Shown: positions 17,852 through 26,831, counted from the first letter of the stretch. The stretch: 64,000 nucleotides of DNA from an uncultured Oscillospiraceae bacterium (GCA_900547305.1 URGH01000002.1:1-64000), one strand, 5' to 3'. A program made the numbers and translations. Notes: generated from the letters alone by a model not told the origin.

Positions 17852-19402
17852 TTACTTGTGCTTTGCTTTCCATTCCTTTTGAACGTTAGCCAGCTTTTTA
17901 TCGAAATCATCCCAATAAACCTTTAATGCCTTGGTAGCCTTTGCTTCAAGATCCTTAGCGGAAGAATCGGGGTCCTTAGTGCCGTCCTGAACCTTCATGG
18001 AAACAACGTTTATAACGTCCGCCCACATCTGTCCGAAAGAGGGATAAATCTTATCGGGGTCGCCGCGGAAGCAGTTGGATATGTTGTTATACATGTACAG
18101 CTGCACCTCGTCGTCCGCAAACAGCTTTTTCGCCGCCGACACCACATCCGGGTGTGTGGTAACGGGGGTATAATAATCGAGATTGAGCTTATAGCTGCTC
18201 TTGCCCTTTGCCTTGTCGGTATAGGCGTTCAGTCTTGCCTTGTTGCCCTCGGAGCTGTATGTCATAAAGCTCAATACCTTAAACGCCTCGTCGGGCACCT
18301 TTGTATCGGCAAGCATAAACGCGTGGTCTATATGAATAGGCATACGCCCCTTTATCGCCTGCGGATACGGGTGGAAAGTCCACTTGCAGTTTTTAAGCAG
18401 GGTTTCATAATATTCCTTTGAGTATGTACCCTTTTCAAAGTCCATCATAACGGTTCTGCCGAGCTTTGTTGCCGCCCATTCATCGTCCGAACCGAAACGG
18501 CTTACATATTTATTTGCAAGGCGGAGACTGTAACCTTCAACATTCGGTGTTTGTCTCAGCTTTCTGAACAGAGTCCATGCTTTGGCAAGCGAGCCAGTCA
18601 TTTCAAAGGAACGGGTATCCGCGTTGTATCCGCAGATTCCTACATTCTTCTGATACGCTCCCGCCATATAATAATCAAGGTAAAACAGTCTTTCGCAGAA
18701 AGAATATTTATCGTTTGAGGTGGCAGTCGCAAATTTTGTCATATCGTCGGGCGTCCAGTCAAGCGCCGGAACGTCAACGTTCATCGCGTCCAAAGCGTCC
18801 AGATTTAAGGCAACGCAGGTAAAATACGCCTGGTGCGGCAAAGCGTAAACCTCACCGCCGTATGTATAGTCTTTCATTATATTCGACGGAACGTATTTAT
18901 ACTCGGGGTCTGCTTTCACATATGAGGTAATCGGGTATACAAGTCCCTGACCTATAAACAGCGGAAGATTCGCAATATCGTCGAAAACTATATCCGGCAA
19001 CTGACCCGAGGTTGATTTTGCGGCGATATATTCCTGCGAGTTGGGCGCGCTGTAATGGTCTACCTGAACCTTTATATTCGGGTATTTTTTTGCAAGCGCG
19101 TCAAAAAGCGGCGCCGTGTCGGTCGGTCTTTGAGAAGAAATCGCAACCTTAACCGTTGTTTTGCCGTTTGCAGTGCTGCCTTTCCCGCCCGAGGTGCTGC
19201 CGCCCGCGGTGTTGCCCTTACTGCCCGACGCGGTCGTATCCTTATCGGAAGTGCTGCCGCCCGACGTTTTGCTCCCGGAAATCACAACGTCATCGCTCAG
19301 ATAATAGCTGTATGACTTAGGATTTTTGCGGCATCCGCCCACGGTCACCAAAGAAAAAACCGCCAACACAACAGCCGTTAAACGAATACTGACTTTTTTC
19401 AT
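17852..19402 (-). CDS. Sugar ABC transporter substrate-binding lipoprotein
   Basis: 516 residues. The signal peptide ends in VTVGGC, a good lipobox, so it is a lipid-anchored extracellular protein. A Gly/Ser/Thr-rich linker (residues about 40-85) leads into a family 1 type binding domain (VKVAISSQRPTDTAPLFDAL, YPNIKVQVDHYSAPNSQEY, YGGEVYALPHQAYFTCVAL). AAGGAG precedes the ATG at 19402, one base after the stop of the surface protein. It may serve either permease pair; the one at 6922-8720 lacks an adjacent binding protein of its own and is the better candidate. Confidence 0.9.
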   Translation of the reverse strand: MKKVSIRLTAVVLAVFSLVTVGGCRKNPKSYSYYLSDDVVISGSKTSGGSTSDKDTTASGSKGNTAGGSTSGGKGSTANGKTTVKVAISSQRPTDTAPLFDALAKKYPNIKVQVDHYSAPNSQEYIAAKSTSGQLPDIVFDDIANLPLFIGQGLVYPITSYVKADPEYKYVPSNIMKDYTYGGEVYALPHQAYFTCVALNLDALDAMNVDVPALDWTPDDMTKFATATSNDKYSFCERLFYLDYYMAGAYQKNVGICGYNADTRSFEMTGSLAKAWTLFRKLRQTPNVEGYSLRLANKYVSRFGSDDEWAATKLGRTVMMDFEKGTYSKEYYETLLKNCKWTFHPYPQAIKGRMPIHIDHAFMLADTKVPDEAFKVLSFMTYSSEGNKARLNAYTDKAKGKSSYKLNLDYYTPVTTHPDVVSAAKKLFADDEVQLYMYNNISNCFRGDPDKIYPSFGQMWADVINVVSMKVQDGTKDPDSSAKDLEAKATKALKVYWDDFDKKLANVQKEWKAKHK

Positions 19403-19403
19403 G

Positions 19404-22400
19404 TTAAGAACTCCTTTTCTGAATTTTATCGGAACGTTTTTTCAAACGCAGCGAAACGAGCAATGCCACCGCCGCAAGACCGGTAATAACCGCGGCGGCA
19501 AAAAGCGGGAAACGGTCGCCGGTGCGTGGCTCATAGCGCCCGCCGCCGTTTTCTCCCTTTCCGAAGAGCCACCCGTACTTGCCGTTCGGATTTTTTCCGT
19601 AATCAACGCCGATTATTTCCGCCCGACTTCCGTCGTCCTCTTCCTCGCCTATCAGCGGGTCGTTGGGTTCGAACGTATCGGGCAGGTTATCGTGCTCCTC
19701 AAGGGTGATAACGTTTCCATCGTAATCAAGCGTTGTTATGCTTAAATTATCGTACATAGCCATATTCTTATTGCTCATAAAGCCTATGTAACCGCCCGTG
19801 TAGCCCTCTCGCAAAGCGCACTCGTGAACCTCTGTTCCGTCAATTTCAAGTACCGCTTTGAGCTTTGTAACCGTCAGCGTCATATGGTGCATTTGGGAAT
19901 CCCATGTCCGTGCGTAATCCTTGAATTCAGAGGCGGAAACCGATTCGCCGTAGCTGTTGGTATCGCGCACAAGCTGTCCTCTGAAACGCGCGCTGCCCTC
20001 CATTGTGAGGTATGCCGCGGCTCCGCCGCCGTTGTAGGTCAGATAGGTATCGGGGTCCTCTATTCCGAAAACCACCATTGCCTGACCCCAGGTATTTGCG
20101 CCCTGACGGAAATCAACATCAAGCCTGAAATTCCTGAATGTGCGCCCGGTATAAATCAAAGACTCTATTTCGTCATGGTCGCCCACGTTTCCTGCCGAGT
20201 CCTTACGCCTTATGGCGCCGCCGTCCATATAATATACGGAATCTATCGTGGTTCTTATATAATCCTCCGCTTTTGGGTTCGGGGAATACATATTTACCCA
20301 ATTCTTATTAAAATCGCTCAATGCGTCTATAAAGAACTTAACCGTTGTTGAAATGTTATAATCAACCGTTACCGTAACCTTAACGCTTGCGGCTATTCCG
20401 TCGGGGTTGATAAGGGTTTTGTTTACAGGAAGAACCGGTGTTCCCTTAAAGGTAAAGGTGCCGGGGTAGCTCGGTATGTAATCGTCGCTCGACCATTCTA
20501 TCTTCCGTGTAACCGTTTCGCCCTTATCTGTGGTAACTTTCAGCGTTTCGGGCAAATTCAAAAGATTTGTGTTGCTGTTTTCTGCGGTTCTTTCCCACTT
20601 GATATCGTTAACCTTTTCTATCGAAACAATTTTGCTCTGCTTTTCGGGGTCAATTTCCATTTTATCGTAATCGGTCACGGAGAAGTTATCGAAGTAGGAA
20701 CCGGCGCTTATGCCGTTCACCATGGAAATAAAGCCATCAACGCTTCCTACGTCTATATTGCTTAAAACCTCTGTTCCGTTTATCGTAACGCTCGCCTTAC
20801 CTCCGATAACCGCAAGCTCGATTTTAAACTCAAAATTGTTCGCCTCATGGTTAAACACCGCCTTACCCGCGCAGTCATGAATATACCAATCGTCAAAATT
20901 CACCTTTACGTCGGCGGCGCTTCCGAGATATACAGCAGTCGCCGTTTCAGATTCGTTTCTGAATCCCAGCGTAAAGCCGCCGTTGCTCTTCATTCCCTTA
21001 CCCTGCTCGCCGACGGTTATTGCATTGTAACTCGTGCCCCACATAGGCATATACGCGTCAACTGTAAGGTAAAAATCCCTGAATTTCTGGTTCTTGTAGG
21101 TATAATAAGCCATGTGCCAATACGGGCGGTTGCCGTTCTCCCACGGATTTTTTTCGGTGCCCGCGTCAAAAACTCTTTCAAGCCTGTTTTTGTTGAGATT
21201 AATATATTTCGACGGGTCGTTTGTTATATCCGTAAGTGAATTTTCAGCCGTTTCGCCCGTATCGTAGTAGAAATTGAAGTCGCGGGTTATAAGACTGCTG
21301 TCACCGCTGCTGTTGAAATTGGTGGAATATCTGCCGTTTTCCTCGGTTCTCTCAAACGGAGCTTCTTTCACGGTATTTATAAACGAAAAGTTATCAAACG
21401 CCCCCTGCCAGTCAGCGGCAAGATTGTAACCGAGCGTTACCGACGCATAATATGCCGCAGCTTCAAGTCCGCTTTTTTCAAGCGCCTTTTCTCCGTCTAT
21501 ATAAGCGGCGGCGGTGCCGTTTTCAAATGTTATCTTTACATTTACTGTTTTTTCCTTACTTGTAACAGCCCCGTGCGCGGCGGTACTATCCTGCTTTATA
21601 TAGAAGAAGTCCAAATCCTGCCGTGCCTCGGCGGCGTTTCCGAGGAATAAATCGTATTTCTTTTCAAACGCGTTGTACTTCATGGCAAGGGTAAAGCCCG
21701 AGGCGTATATTGTGCCCTCGGTATCGGGCGCGAAGTGCAGCATTTCAAAGCCGTCGTGCGTGCTTGTTAAATCAACCGAAAACTCAAAATTCTTGAAGCT
21801 TTGGTTTTTGTAGTAAAAATACAGCTGCTGCCAGTAGGGTCTTCTGCCGTCCGTCTCTGTTTCCGAGGGGGCGTTCGTCCTCACAATGCGCCCGCCCGAA
21901 ACGGCGGCATATGCGGCAAGCTCGGACATATTAAGCTCTTTCGGAGAACTTGATACCCAATTTTCATGGTCGTAGCGTACTGTAAAGTCATTTCCGAGAG
22001 CATTGGAAAGACTATCGGCGTCAAGGTTATTTGTATATTTTCCGTCCTCCTCGGTGCGCTCGAATGCAGCCTTAACGCTTTTAATTTTAAAATTATCAAC
22101 AGCGCCTTGCCAATCTTCCGCCAGGTTATAACCAAGCGTTACCGCAGGATAATAGTCGGCAGTTTCAAGTCCGCTTTTTTCAAGCACTCTTTCGCCGTCT
22201 ATATAAGCGGTAGCGGTACCGTTATAAAATACTATTTTAACGTTTACGGTTTTTTCCTTCCCGGTAACAGTCGCGTGCGCGGCGGTACTTTCCTGCTTTA
22301 CATAGAAGAAATCCAAATCCTGCCGCGCCTCTCCCGCGTCTCCTAAGAATAAATCGTATTTCTTTTCAAACGCGTTGTACTTCATGGCAAGGGTAAAGCC

Positions 22401-22850
22401 CGAAGAATATATTGTGCCGTCGGTAGCAGGGGCAAAGTGCAGCATTTCAAAGCCGTCGTGCGTGTTTGTTAAATCAAGCGAAAGCTCAAAGTTTTTAAAG
22501 CTCTGATTTTTATAATATAAATACACCTGCTGCCAATAAGGCCGCCTGCTGTCGTTGGGATTCTCCGACGGGGCGTTTATCCTGGTCAGCCTGCCGTCAG
22601 TCAGCGCGAGATATTTCCCCGCCTCGGCGACCGACAGCTTTTCCGGAGTGGCGGAAACCCAATTTTCATTATCATATCGGATTTCAAAATCGTTTCCGAG
22701 CGCCGCCGCCAAATCCGCGGCGTCAAAGTCGTTTTCGTAAACGCCGTCGCTTTCGGATCTCGCCGCCATTGCGAACTGAGAAACCGGTAACGCGCAAATC
22801 AGCAATATAAGCGCCAAAAGTGAAGCTGTTATTCTGTCTCTCTTTTTCAT
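19404..22850 (-). CDS. Large cell-surface protein with repeated concanavalin-like units and sorting-type tail
   Basis: 1148 residues from the ATG at 22850, which has GGGAGGA at ideal spacing; an in-frame start 11 codons earlier has none. A signal peptide is followed by two nearly identical 234-residue units (about 38-272 and 272-506), a diverged third unit (to about 740), an Ig-like domain of the Big_4 type (about 740-840, LNLPETLKVTTDKGETVTRK), and a fourth concanavalin-like unit (about 850-1070). The tail reads YEPRTGD, a hydrophobic helix, then KKRSDKIQKR, like an LPxTG signal with Glu for Leu. It probably binds glycan on the cell wall. It shares its repeat family with the gene at 1-1286. 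Confidence 0.8.
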   Translation of the reverse strand: MKKRDRITASLLALILLICALPVSQFAMAARSESDGVYENDFDAADLAAALGNDFEIRYDNENWVSATPEKLSVAEAGKYLALTDGRLTRINAPSENPNDSRRPYWQQVYLYYKNQSFKNFELSLDLTNTHDGFEMLHFAPATDGTIYSSGFTLAMKYNAFEKKYDLFLGDAGEARQDLDFFYVKQESTAAHATVTGKEKTVNVKIVFYNGTATAYIDGERVLEKSGLETADYYPAVTLGYNLAEDWQGAVDNFKIKSVKAAFERTEEDGKYTNNLDADSLSNALGNDFTVRYDHENWVSSSPKELNMSELAAYAAVSGGRIVRTNAPSETETDGRRPYWQQLYFYYKNQSFKNFEFSVDLTSTHDGFEMLHFAPDTEGTIYASGFTLAMKYNAFEKKYDLFLGNAAEARQDLDFFYIKQDSTAAHGAVTSKEKTVNVKITFENGTAAAYIDGEKALEKSGLEAAAYYASVTLGYNLAADWQGAFDNFSFINTVKEAPFERTEENGRYSTNFNSSGDSSLITRDFNFYYDTGETAENSLTDITNDPSKYINLNKNRLERVFDAGTEKNPWENGNRPYWHMAYYTYKNQKFRDFYLTVDAYMPMWGTSYNAITVGEQGKGMKSNGGFTLGFRNESETATAVYLGSAADVKVNFDDWYIHDCAGKAVFNHEANNFEFKIELAVIGGKASVTINGTEVLSNIDVGSVDGFISMVNGISAGSYFDNFSVTDYDKMEIDPEKQSKIVSIEKVNDIKWERTAENSNTNLLNLPETLKVTTDKGETVTRKIEWSSDDYIPSYPGTFTFKGTPVLPVNKTLINPDGIAASVKVTVTVDYNISTTVKFFIDALSDFNKNWVNMYSPNPKAEDYIRTTIDSVYYMDGGAIRRKDSAGNVGDHDEIESLIYTGRTFRNFRLDVDFRQGANTWGQAMVVFGIEDPDTYLTYNGGGAAAYLTMEGSARFRGQLVRDTNSYGESVSASEFKDYARTWDSQMHHMTLTVTKLKAVLEIDGTEVHECALREGYTGGYIGFMSNKNMAMYDNLSITTLDYDGNVITLEEHDNLPDTFEPNDPLIGEEEDDGSRAEIIGVDYGKNPNGKYGWLFGKGENGGGRYEPRTGDRFPLFAAAVITGLAAVALLVSLRLKKRSDKIQKRSS

Positions 22851-22909
22851 CGTAATCCTCCCGATTAATAAATTGTTTTTCAAATGCCGCCGTACATGCC
22901 GCGCCGATT

Positions 22910-24187
22910 TTAAATTACTTTCTTTTCAACGCAGCGCTCCGCAAATTCGCAGAAAAGCGCGTCGGACCATGTAAAGAACTCGCGTTTAAACTTTTTCGGG
23001 TCGTCGGGATCAAAGCACTCGTGCATATATCCGGTATCCGCGTCGGCTGAAATCAGCGTGTCAAGCACATTCCGCATTTCTTCCGCGTCCTCCGAGGTCA
23101 GCCCCTGCATCGAAAGCCCCATGTGCCATATATATCCTGTGTATTCATGCGGGGATCCGAGCCCGCTCGCAAAGCTGCCCTTGTAGTAATATGGGTTATC
23201 GTCGCTTAAAATAAACCTGCGGGTGTTTTTATAAACCTCGTCAAGCTCGGCTGTGTTGAAGCCTATATACGGCAAAGATAAAAGACTCGGTGTGTTTGCG
23301 TCGTCCATAAACTCGTAATTCCCCAGCCCGTCGGTTTCATAGGCGAAAATTTTACCGTATTTTTCATGCTCTGTAATACCGTATTTTTTAACCCCGTCAA
23401 GTATTTCCTGCCGCAGCCTTTCCGCTCTTTCGGCAACTTCGGGCGCGCAGTTTTTTAAAAGCTCGCTTACATAGCCGAGAACCACATAAGCAAAAATATT
23501 CCCGGGAATGTTGTAGCCGTAGCTTACCGCGTCATCGGACGGTCTGAAACCCTGCCACGTCATTCCGGTATATCCTACCGGCTCGCCCATTCCGTTATTG
23601 TGCAGCGTATCGTTATACCTATCTGTTTCCCTCGAAAACCTGTATTCCGATTTTTCAAAATGGTGCTGCTCGGTTTCCAAAACATCAAGTACGGTTTTCA
23701 CGGTGCCCGGCAGAACCTCCTCTATAAACGCTCCGTCGCCCGTTACCTTATAATATTTGTAAATCAGCCGCAGCGGATATGAAAGCGAATCAAGCTCGTA
23801 TTTTCTTTCCCAAACCCAAGGCGATTTGCGGGGAATATCCTCTGTGTGTCCCCTGTCGCTCGGCTGCTCGTTGAAGGCATTCGCATACGGATCTACCGCT
23901 ATATATGAAAACTGCTTTTTTATAACGCTGCGAATAAGCCCGCCGATTTCGGGGTCATTTGCAAAACAGACGTAATTCCAAAGCTGCGCCGAGGAGTCTC
24001 TCAGCCACATGGCGGGAATATCGCCCGAAACCAAATAATCGCTGAGCGTTCCGTCCTCTCTGCGGGAAAACGCGTCAAATGTATGTAAATAGCAGTTTCT
24101 GTAAAGCCTTGCCAGCTTCGGAGAATACTCTTTCATCACACTCTCGTATTTTTCTAAATGCTCTTTTATCATCGGGCAAATGTCCAT
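22910..24187 (-). CDS. GH125 exo-alpha-mannosidase
   Basis: 425 residues from the ATG at 24187 (MDICPMIKEHLEKY), which has AAGGAG seven bases upstream; a longer frame to 24277 has no site. No signal peptide, so it is cytoplasmic. The motifs GDIPAMWLRDSSAQLWNYV, NEQPSDRGHTEDIP, RPSDDAVSYGYNIPGN and SPHEYTGYIWHMGLSMQGL are typical of family 125, metal-independent inverting exo-alpha-1,6-mannosidases acting on N-glycan or yeast-type mannan fragments. D218 or D219 is the candidate acid and E348 the candidate base by analogy. It is the first gene after the locus promoter, which makes alpha-mannose the best clue to the substrate. Confidence 0.92.
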   Translation of the reverse strand: MDICPMIKEHLEKYESVMKEYSPKLARLYRNCYLHTFDAFSRREDGTLSDYLVSGDIPAMWLRDSSAQLWNYVCFANDPEIGGLIRSVIKKQFSYIAVDPYANAFNEQPSDRGHTEDIPRKSPWVWERKYELDSLSYPLRLIYKYYKVTGDGAFIEEVLPGTVKTVLDVLETEQHHFEKSEYRFSRETDRYNDTLHNNGMGEPVGYTGMTWQGFRPSDDAVSYGYNIPGNIFAYVVLGYVSELLKNCAPEVAERAERLRQEILDGVKKYGITEHEKYGKIFAYETDGLGNYEFMDDANTPSLLSLPYIGFNTAELDEVYKNTRRFILSDDNPYYYKGSFASGLGSPHEYTGYIWHMGLSMQGLTSEDAEEMRNVLDTLISADADTGYMHECFDPDDPKKFKREFFTWSDALFCEFAERCVEKKVI

Positions 24188-24237
24188 GTCTTTTCTCCTT
24201 ACGTTTTCAATTGCTGACAAATATTTTTTACCGTCCG

Positions 24238-24255
24238 TTTTAGTGAAACGGTTAA
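24238..24255. promoter_or_regulatory. Operator-like element, copy 1 (downstream of locus promoter)
   Basis: Reads TTTTAGTGAAACGGTTAA on the plus strand. It matches 17 of 18 bases with the inverted copy at 24362-24379. It lies in the predicted leader about 55-70 bases downstream of the start site. The TGAAACG core resembles half of a LacI-family operator; the regulator is not in the window. Confidence 0.6.
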
Positions 24256-24294
24256 TGGCGCATTTTATTATATTCAAAAAAATATAAATGTTAC

Positions 24295-24309
24295 TTTTAG
24301 TGATTTTTA
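24295..24309. promoter_or_regulatory. Operator-like element, partial copy at the start site
   Basis: TTTTAGTGATTTTTA shares the first nine bases of the 18-bp element and lies right after the -10 box, where a bound protein would block initiation. It could be chance in AT-rich DNA. Confidence 0.4.
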
Positions 24310-24337
24310 TTATATCATGTGTTTTAAAGTTTGTAAA
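24309..24337 (-). promoter_or_regulatory. Promoter of the glycan-utilisation operon
   Basis: On the minus strand TTTACA (24332-24337) and TATAAT (24309-24314) are 17 bases apart, a strong sigma-A type promoter. It points at the GH125 gene, about 120 bases away, and no equally good promoter was found further inside the 24-kb locus. Confidence 0.8.
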
Positions 24338-24361
24338 GTACTTTTTTTAAATTAGTTAATC

Positions 24362-24379
24362 TTAATCGTTTCACTAAAA
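24362..24379. promoter_or_regulatory. Operator-like element, copy 2 (upstream of locus promoter)
   Basis: TTAATCGTTTCACTAAAA, the inverted copy of the element at 24238-24255. It lies upstream of the -35 box. Two inverted copies about 124 bases apart on each side of a promoter would suit repression by looping or activator binding. Confidence 0.6.
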
Positions 24380-24421
24380 TTGTTTTATAAAATCCGGTTT
24401 GATTTCAGGAAGTTTACAGCA

Positions 24422-24451
24422 TAAAAAAGCCTCCCCGATGTTTGGGGAGGC
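24422..24451 (-). terminator. Intrinsic terminator after mscL
   Basis: GCCTCCCC and GGGGAGGC form an 8-bp GC stem with a seven-base loop, followed on the minus strand by a T-run. It closes the upstream minus-strand unit just before the glycan locus promoter. Confidence 0.9.
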
Positions 24452-24469
24452 TCAGTCTGATTGTATCGT

Positions 24470-24922
24470 CTAATTATTTTTAAGCGAATCCCTGATTTCG
24501 CGGAGCAGTAAAATATCTTCCGTAGGCTCTGCGGGTTTTTCCTCTTCCTTTACCTCTTCCTTTTTGTGTTTAAGACTGTTCATAGCCTTAATAACAAAGA
24601 ATATTACAAGCGAAACTATAAGGAAGTTTATAACCGACTGTATAAATTTGCCGTAGCATATTTCCGCATCCTTAACGCCCTCTATTGCCGAGGGGATTGT
24701 AACCTTTAAATCAGAAAAATCAATACCGCCCATAATAAGACCTATAAGCGGGGTTATCATATCGTTTACAAGCGAGGTTACTATTGCCGTAAACGCGCTG
24801 CCCATTACCACGCCGACAGCAAGGTCGATAACGTTGCCGCGGGAAATAAACTCCTTAAACTCGCCTATTAAGCCCTTTTTGCTTTTAATGCCCTCAACAA
24901 TATCAATTTTTTTCTTACCCAT
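24470..24922 (-). CDS. mscL: Large-conductance mechanosensitive channel MscL
   Basis: 150 residues, usual length for the family. Pore-lining first helix GNVIDLAVGVVMGSAFTAIVTSLVNDMITPLIGLIMGG is diagnostic, followed by a short extracellular loop and second helix (FLIVSLVIFFVIKAMNSL) and a charged KEEVKEEEKPAEP linker to the C-terminal bundle. It opens on hypo-osmotic shock to release solutes. It ends with a strong terminator and lies four bases after the methyltransferase gene. Confidence 0.97.
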   Translation of the reverse strand: MGKKKIDIVEGIKSKKGLIGEFKEFISRGNVIDLAVGVVMGSAFTAIVTSLVNDMITPLIGLIMGGIDFSDLKVTIPSAIEGVKDAEICYGKFIQSVINFLIVSLVIFFVIKAMNSLKHKKEEVKEEEKPAEPTEDILLLREIRDSLKNN

Positions 24923-24926
24923 AATT

Positions 24927-26057
24927 TTAACGCTCCCTGTTTTTAAAATACATAAACAACTGGCATTTTATCATTCCGTTATACAGCTTTCGGCGTTTAT
25001 CCGCCTCTCTGCCGAAGAAACGCTCAAATTCATCGTGCGGGCTTATAATGTAGTATTTTCTGCCGCAGCCCTCTTTAAAGCGCTGACCCATTACGGTATA
25101 CAGCTCCTCCGCCGCCTTTACGTCAAGCAGCCTCTCGCCGTAGGGCGGGTTGGTAATAACAAGGCACCTTTCATCGGGCACGGTAAAATCGCGAATATCG
25201 CCGACTGCCGCCTTAACATACTTTTTCATACCCGCTTTTTCGGCGTTTTCGTTTGTCAGTGCCACGGCGTTCGGGTCGGTATCAAACCCCTGCGCCCTGA
25301 AATCTATATTATGCACAATAAGGTCCTGCGCGCGCATTCTTTCATCGCGCCATATGTTTTCGGGAATAAAGCCGAAGCGCTCAGCCGAAAAGAAACGCCT
25401 GAGCCCCGGGGCGGTATTGGTAGCCTTTAGCGCCGCCTCTATAAGCAGCGTTCCGCTGCCGCAGAACGGGTCGAACATAAGGGTATCGGGGTAAATTCTC
25501 GCAAGGTCGCACATTGCTGCGCCCAGCGTTTCCTTGAGCGGCGCGTCGTTCGATTTTCTTCTGTACCCGCGCTTATGCAGCCCATCGCCCGAGGTATCAA
25601 TCATAAGCGAGGCAATATTCTTATGAATAAAGAAACGAACGCGGTATTCCGCGCCGGTTTCTTCAAAATGCGATATGTGATATTTCTGTTTCAGCCTTTC
25701 AACAATAGCCTTTTTAATTATAGACTGGCAATCGGGTATGCTGAAAAGCGCCGAATCAATGCTCCTGCCGTTTACGGGGAAAGCGTCAAATTTGCCGATA
25801 TAGTCTTCCCACGGCAGCGCCTTAACGCCGTCAAAAAGCTCTGTGAAGGTAGCAGCGCGAAATTCGCCCACGTCTATCATAATACGCTCTGAGTAGCGGG
25901 AGCAAATGTTTGCGCGCGCCAGCATATTAAGGCTGCCCGAAAGCCTTACTCTGCCGTTTTCGGCGGTAACGCTTTCAAAGCCCATACGGCGGAATTCATC
26001 AGCCGCTATGCTTTCAACACCGAAAAGGCAGGGGGCAATAAGCTTTATATTATCCAT
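24927..26057 (-). CDS. THUMP-domain class I SAM-dependent RNA methyltransferase (RlmL-N/YpsC-like)
   Basis: 376 residues. An N-terminal THUMP domain (about 1-155) precedes a Rossmann methyltransferase with FDPFCGSGTLLIEAA (SAM binding) and TNPPYGERL, the catalytic NPPY motif of N2-guanine methyltransferases. By family it would make m2G in 23S rRNA; the exact nucleotide is not certain. It lies five bases after the S1-domain gene. Confidence 0.9.
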   Translation of the reverse strand: MDNIKLIAPCLFGVESIAADEFRRMGFESVTAENGRVRLSGSLNMLARANICSRYSERIMIDVGEFRAATFTELFDGVKALPWEDYIGKFDAFPVNGRSIDSALFSIPDCQSIIKKAIVERLKQKYHISHFEETGAEYRVRFFIHKNIASLMIDTSGDGLHKRGYRRKSNDAPLKETLGAAMCDLARIYPDTLMFDPFCGSGTLLIEAALKATNTAPGLRRFFSAERFGFIPENIWRDERMRAQDLIVHNIDFRAQGFDTDPNAVALTNENAEKAGMKKYVKAAVGDIRDFTVPDERCLVITNPPYGERLLDVKAAEELYTVMGQRFKEGCGRKYYIISPHDEFERFFGREADKRRKLYNGMIKCQLFMYFKNRER

Positions 26058-26062
26058 AAAAA

Positions 26063-26512
26063 TTATTTACCCGCGCCGCGCTTGGTGCGCCTTGCCTCCG
26101 GGTTTTTACGCTTTAAATCGGAGAACTTTTCGTCGCTTGTCTGCTTAAAGCGGTTCATCATTTCCTCAAAGCTCTGCGGCTCCGCTTTTTTGGGGGTCCA
26201 GGTATACGAGCCGTCAATCTTCGGCGGGGGCGAGTTGCGCCTTTCCCTGCGCTCTCTGGGCTCGCTTGTTTTTTCCGGCTCAAGGGCTCTTTTAATGCTG
26301 AGTGATATTTTCCCGTCCTCCCCGACGTTCAATACCTTCATTTTAACCTCGTCGCCTATTTTAACAAATTCCTTAATATCGTTTACATAGGTACGGGCAA
26401 CCTCCGAAATATGTACCATTCCCGTTTTTCCCTCGCCGAGATCCACGAAAACGCCGAAGTTGGTAATTCCGGTTATTTTTCCCTCAACAATTTGTCCGAT
26501 AGTTAGCTGCAT
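26063..26512 (-). CDS. yabR: S1 RNA-binding domain protein (YabR-like)
   Basis: 149 residues. One S1 domain (about 1-75; GQIVEGKITGITNFGVFVDLGEGKTGMVHISEVA) and a basic, disordered C-terminal tail rich in Arg, Lys and Pro. Homologues bind RNA or ribosomes. Position directly after the divIC-like gene matches yabR in Bacillus subtilis. Confidence 0.88.
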   Translation of the reverse strand: MQLTIGQIVEGKITGITNFGVFVDLGEGKTGMVHISEVARTYVNDIKEFVKIGDEVKMKVLNVGEDGKISLSIKRALEPEKTSEPRERRERRNSPPPKIDGSYTWTPKKAEPQSFEEMMNRFKQTSDEKFSDLKRKNPEARRTKRGAGK

Positions 26513-26540
26513 AAAAGCCGAATGTCCTCCTCAAAAAATT

Positions 26541-26831
26541 TCAGTTTCCCGATATATCAATAAATATCTGCTCGTCCGGATAAACGTACCCTAAGCGCTC
26601 GCGCGCCGCCTTTTCAATGATCTTGGTTTTGGAGCCGTCCTCAAGCATTGCTTTAAGCTCATCAATATCATTTTTTTCGGCGGAATACTGCGCTTTAAGC
26701 TCGTTTAACTGCTTTGTGCTGTCATTCCAGGTTTTCCAAAGCCCCGCAAATGTGAACACCATATAAGCACATACGCCGAGAATCATAATCCGCAGGATAA
26801 TGCTTTTATTCCTGCGCTTTTTCTTTTTCAT
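26541..26831 (-). CDS. divIC: Septum formation initiator DivIC/FtsB-like
   Basis: 96 residues: a basic N terminus, one membrane helix (IILRIMILGVCAYMVFTFAGLW), then an extracellular coiled coil (NELKAQYSAEKNDIDELKAMLEDG) and the closing ARERLGYVYPDEQIFIDI typical of the family. It is a divisome component that bridges FtsL and the wall synthase. The gene context between yabQ and yabR is conserved. Confidence 0.88.
   Translation of the reverse strand: MKKKKRRNKSIILRIMILGVCAYMVFTFAGLWKTWNDSTKQLNELKAQYSAEKNDIDELKAMLEDGSKTKIIEKAARERLGYVYPDEQIFIDISGN

Noticed and set aside
24238..24255. CcpA cre site
   Set aside because: The bases around the CG do not fit TGNNAR-CG-NNWWCA; the TGAAACG core is shifted by one base. 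It is listed only as an unnamed operator-like element.
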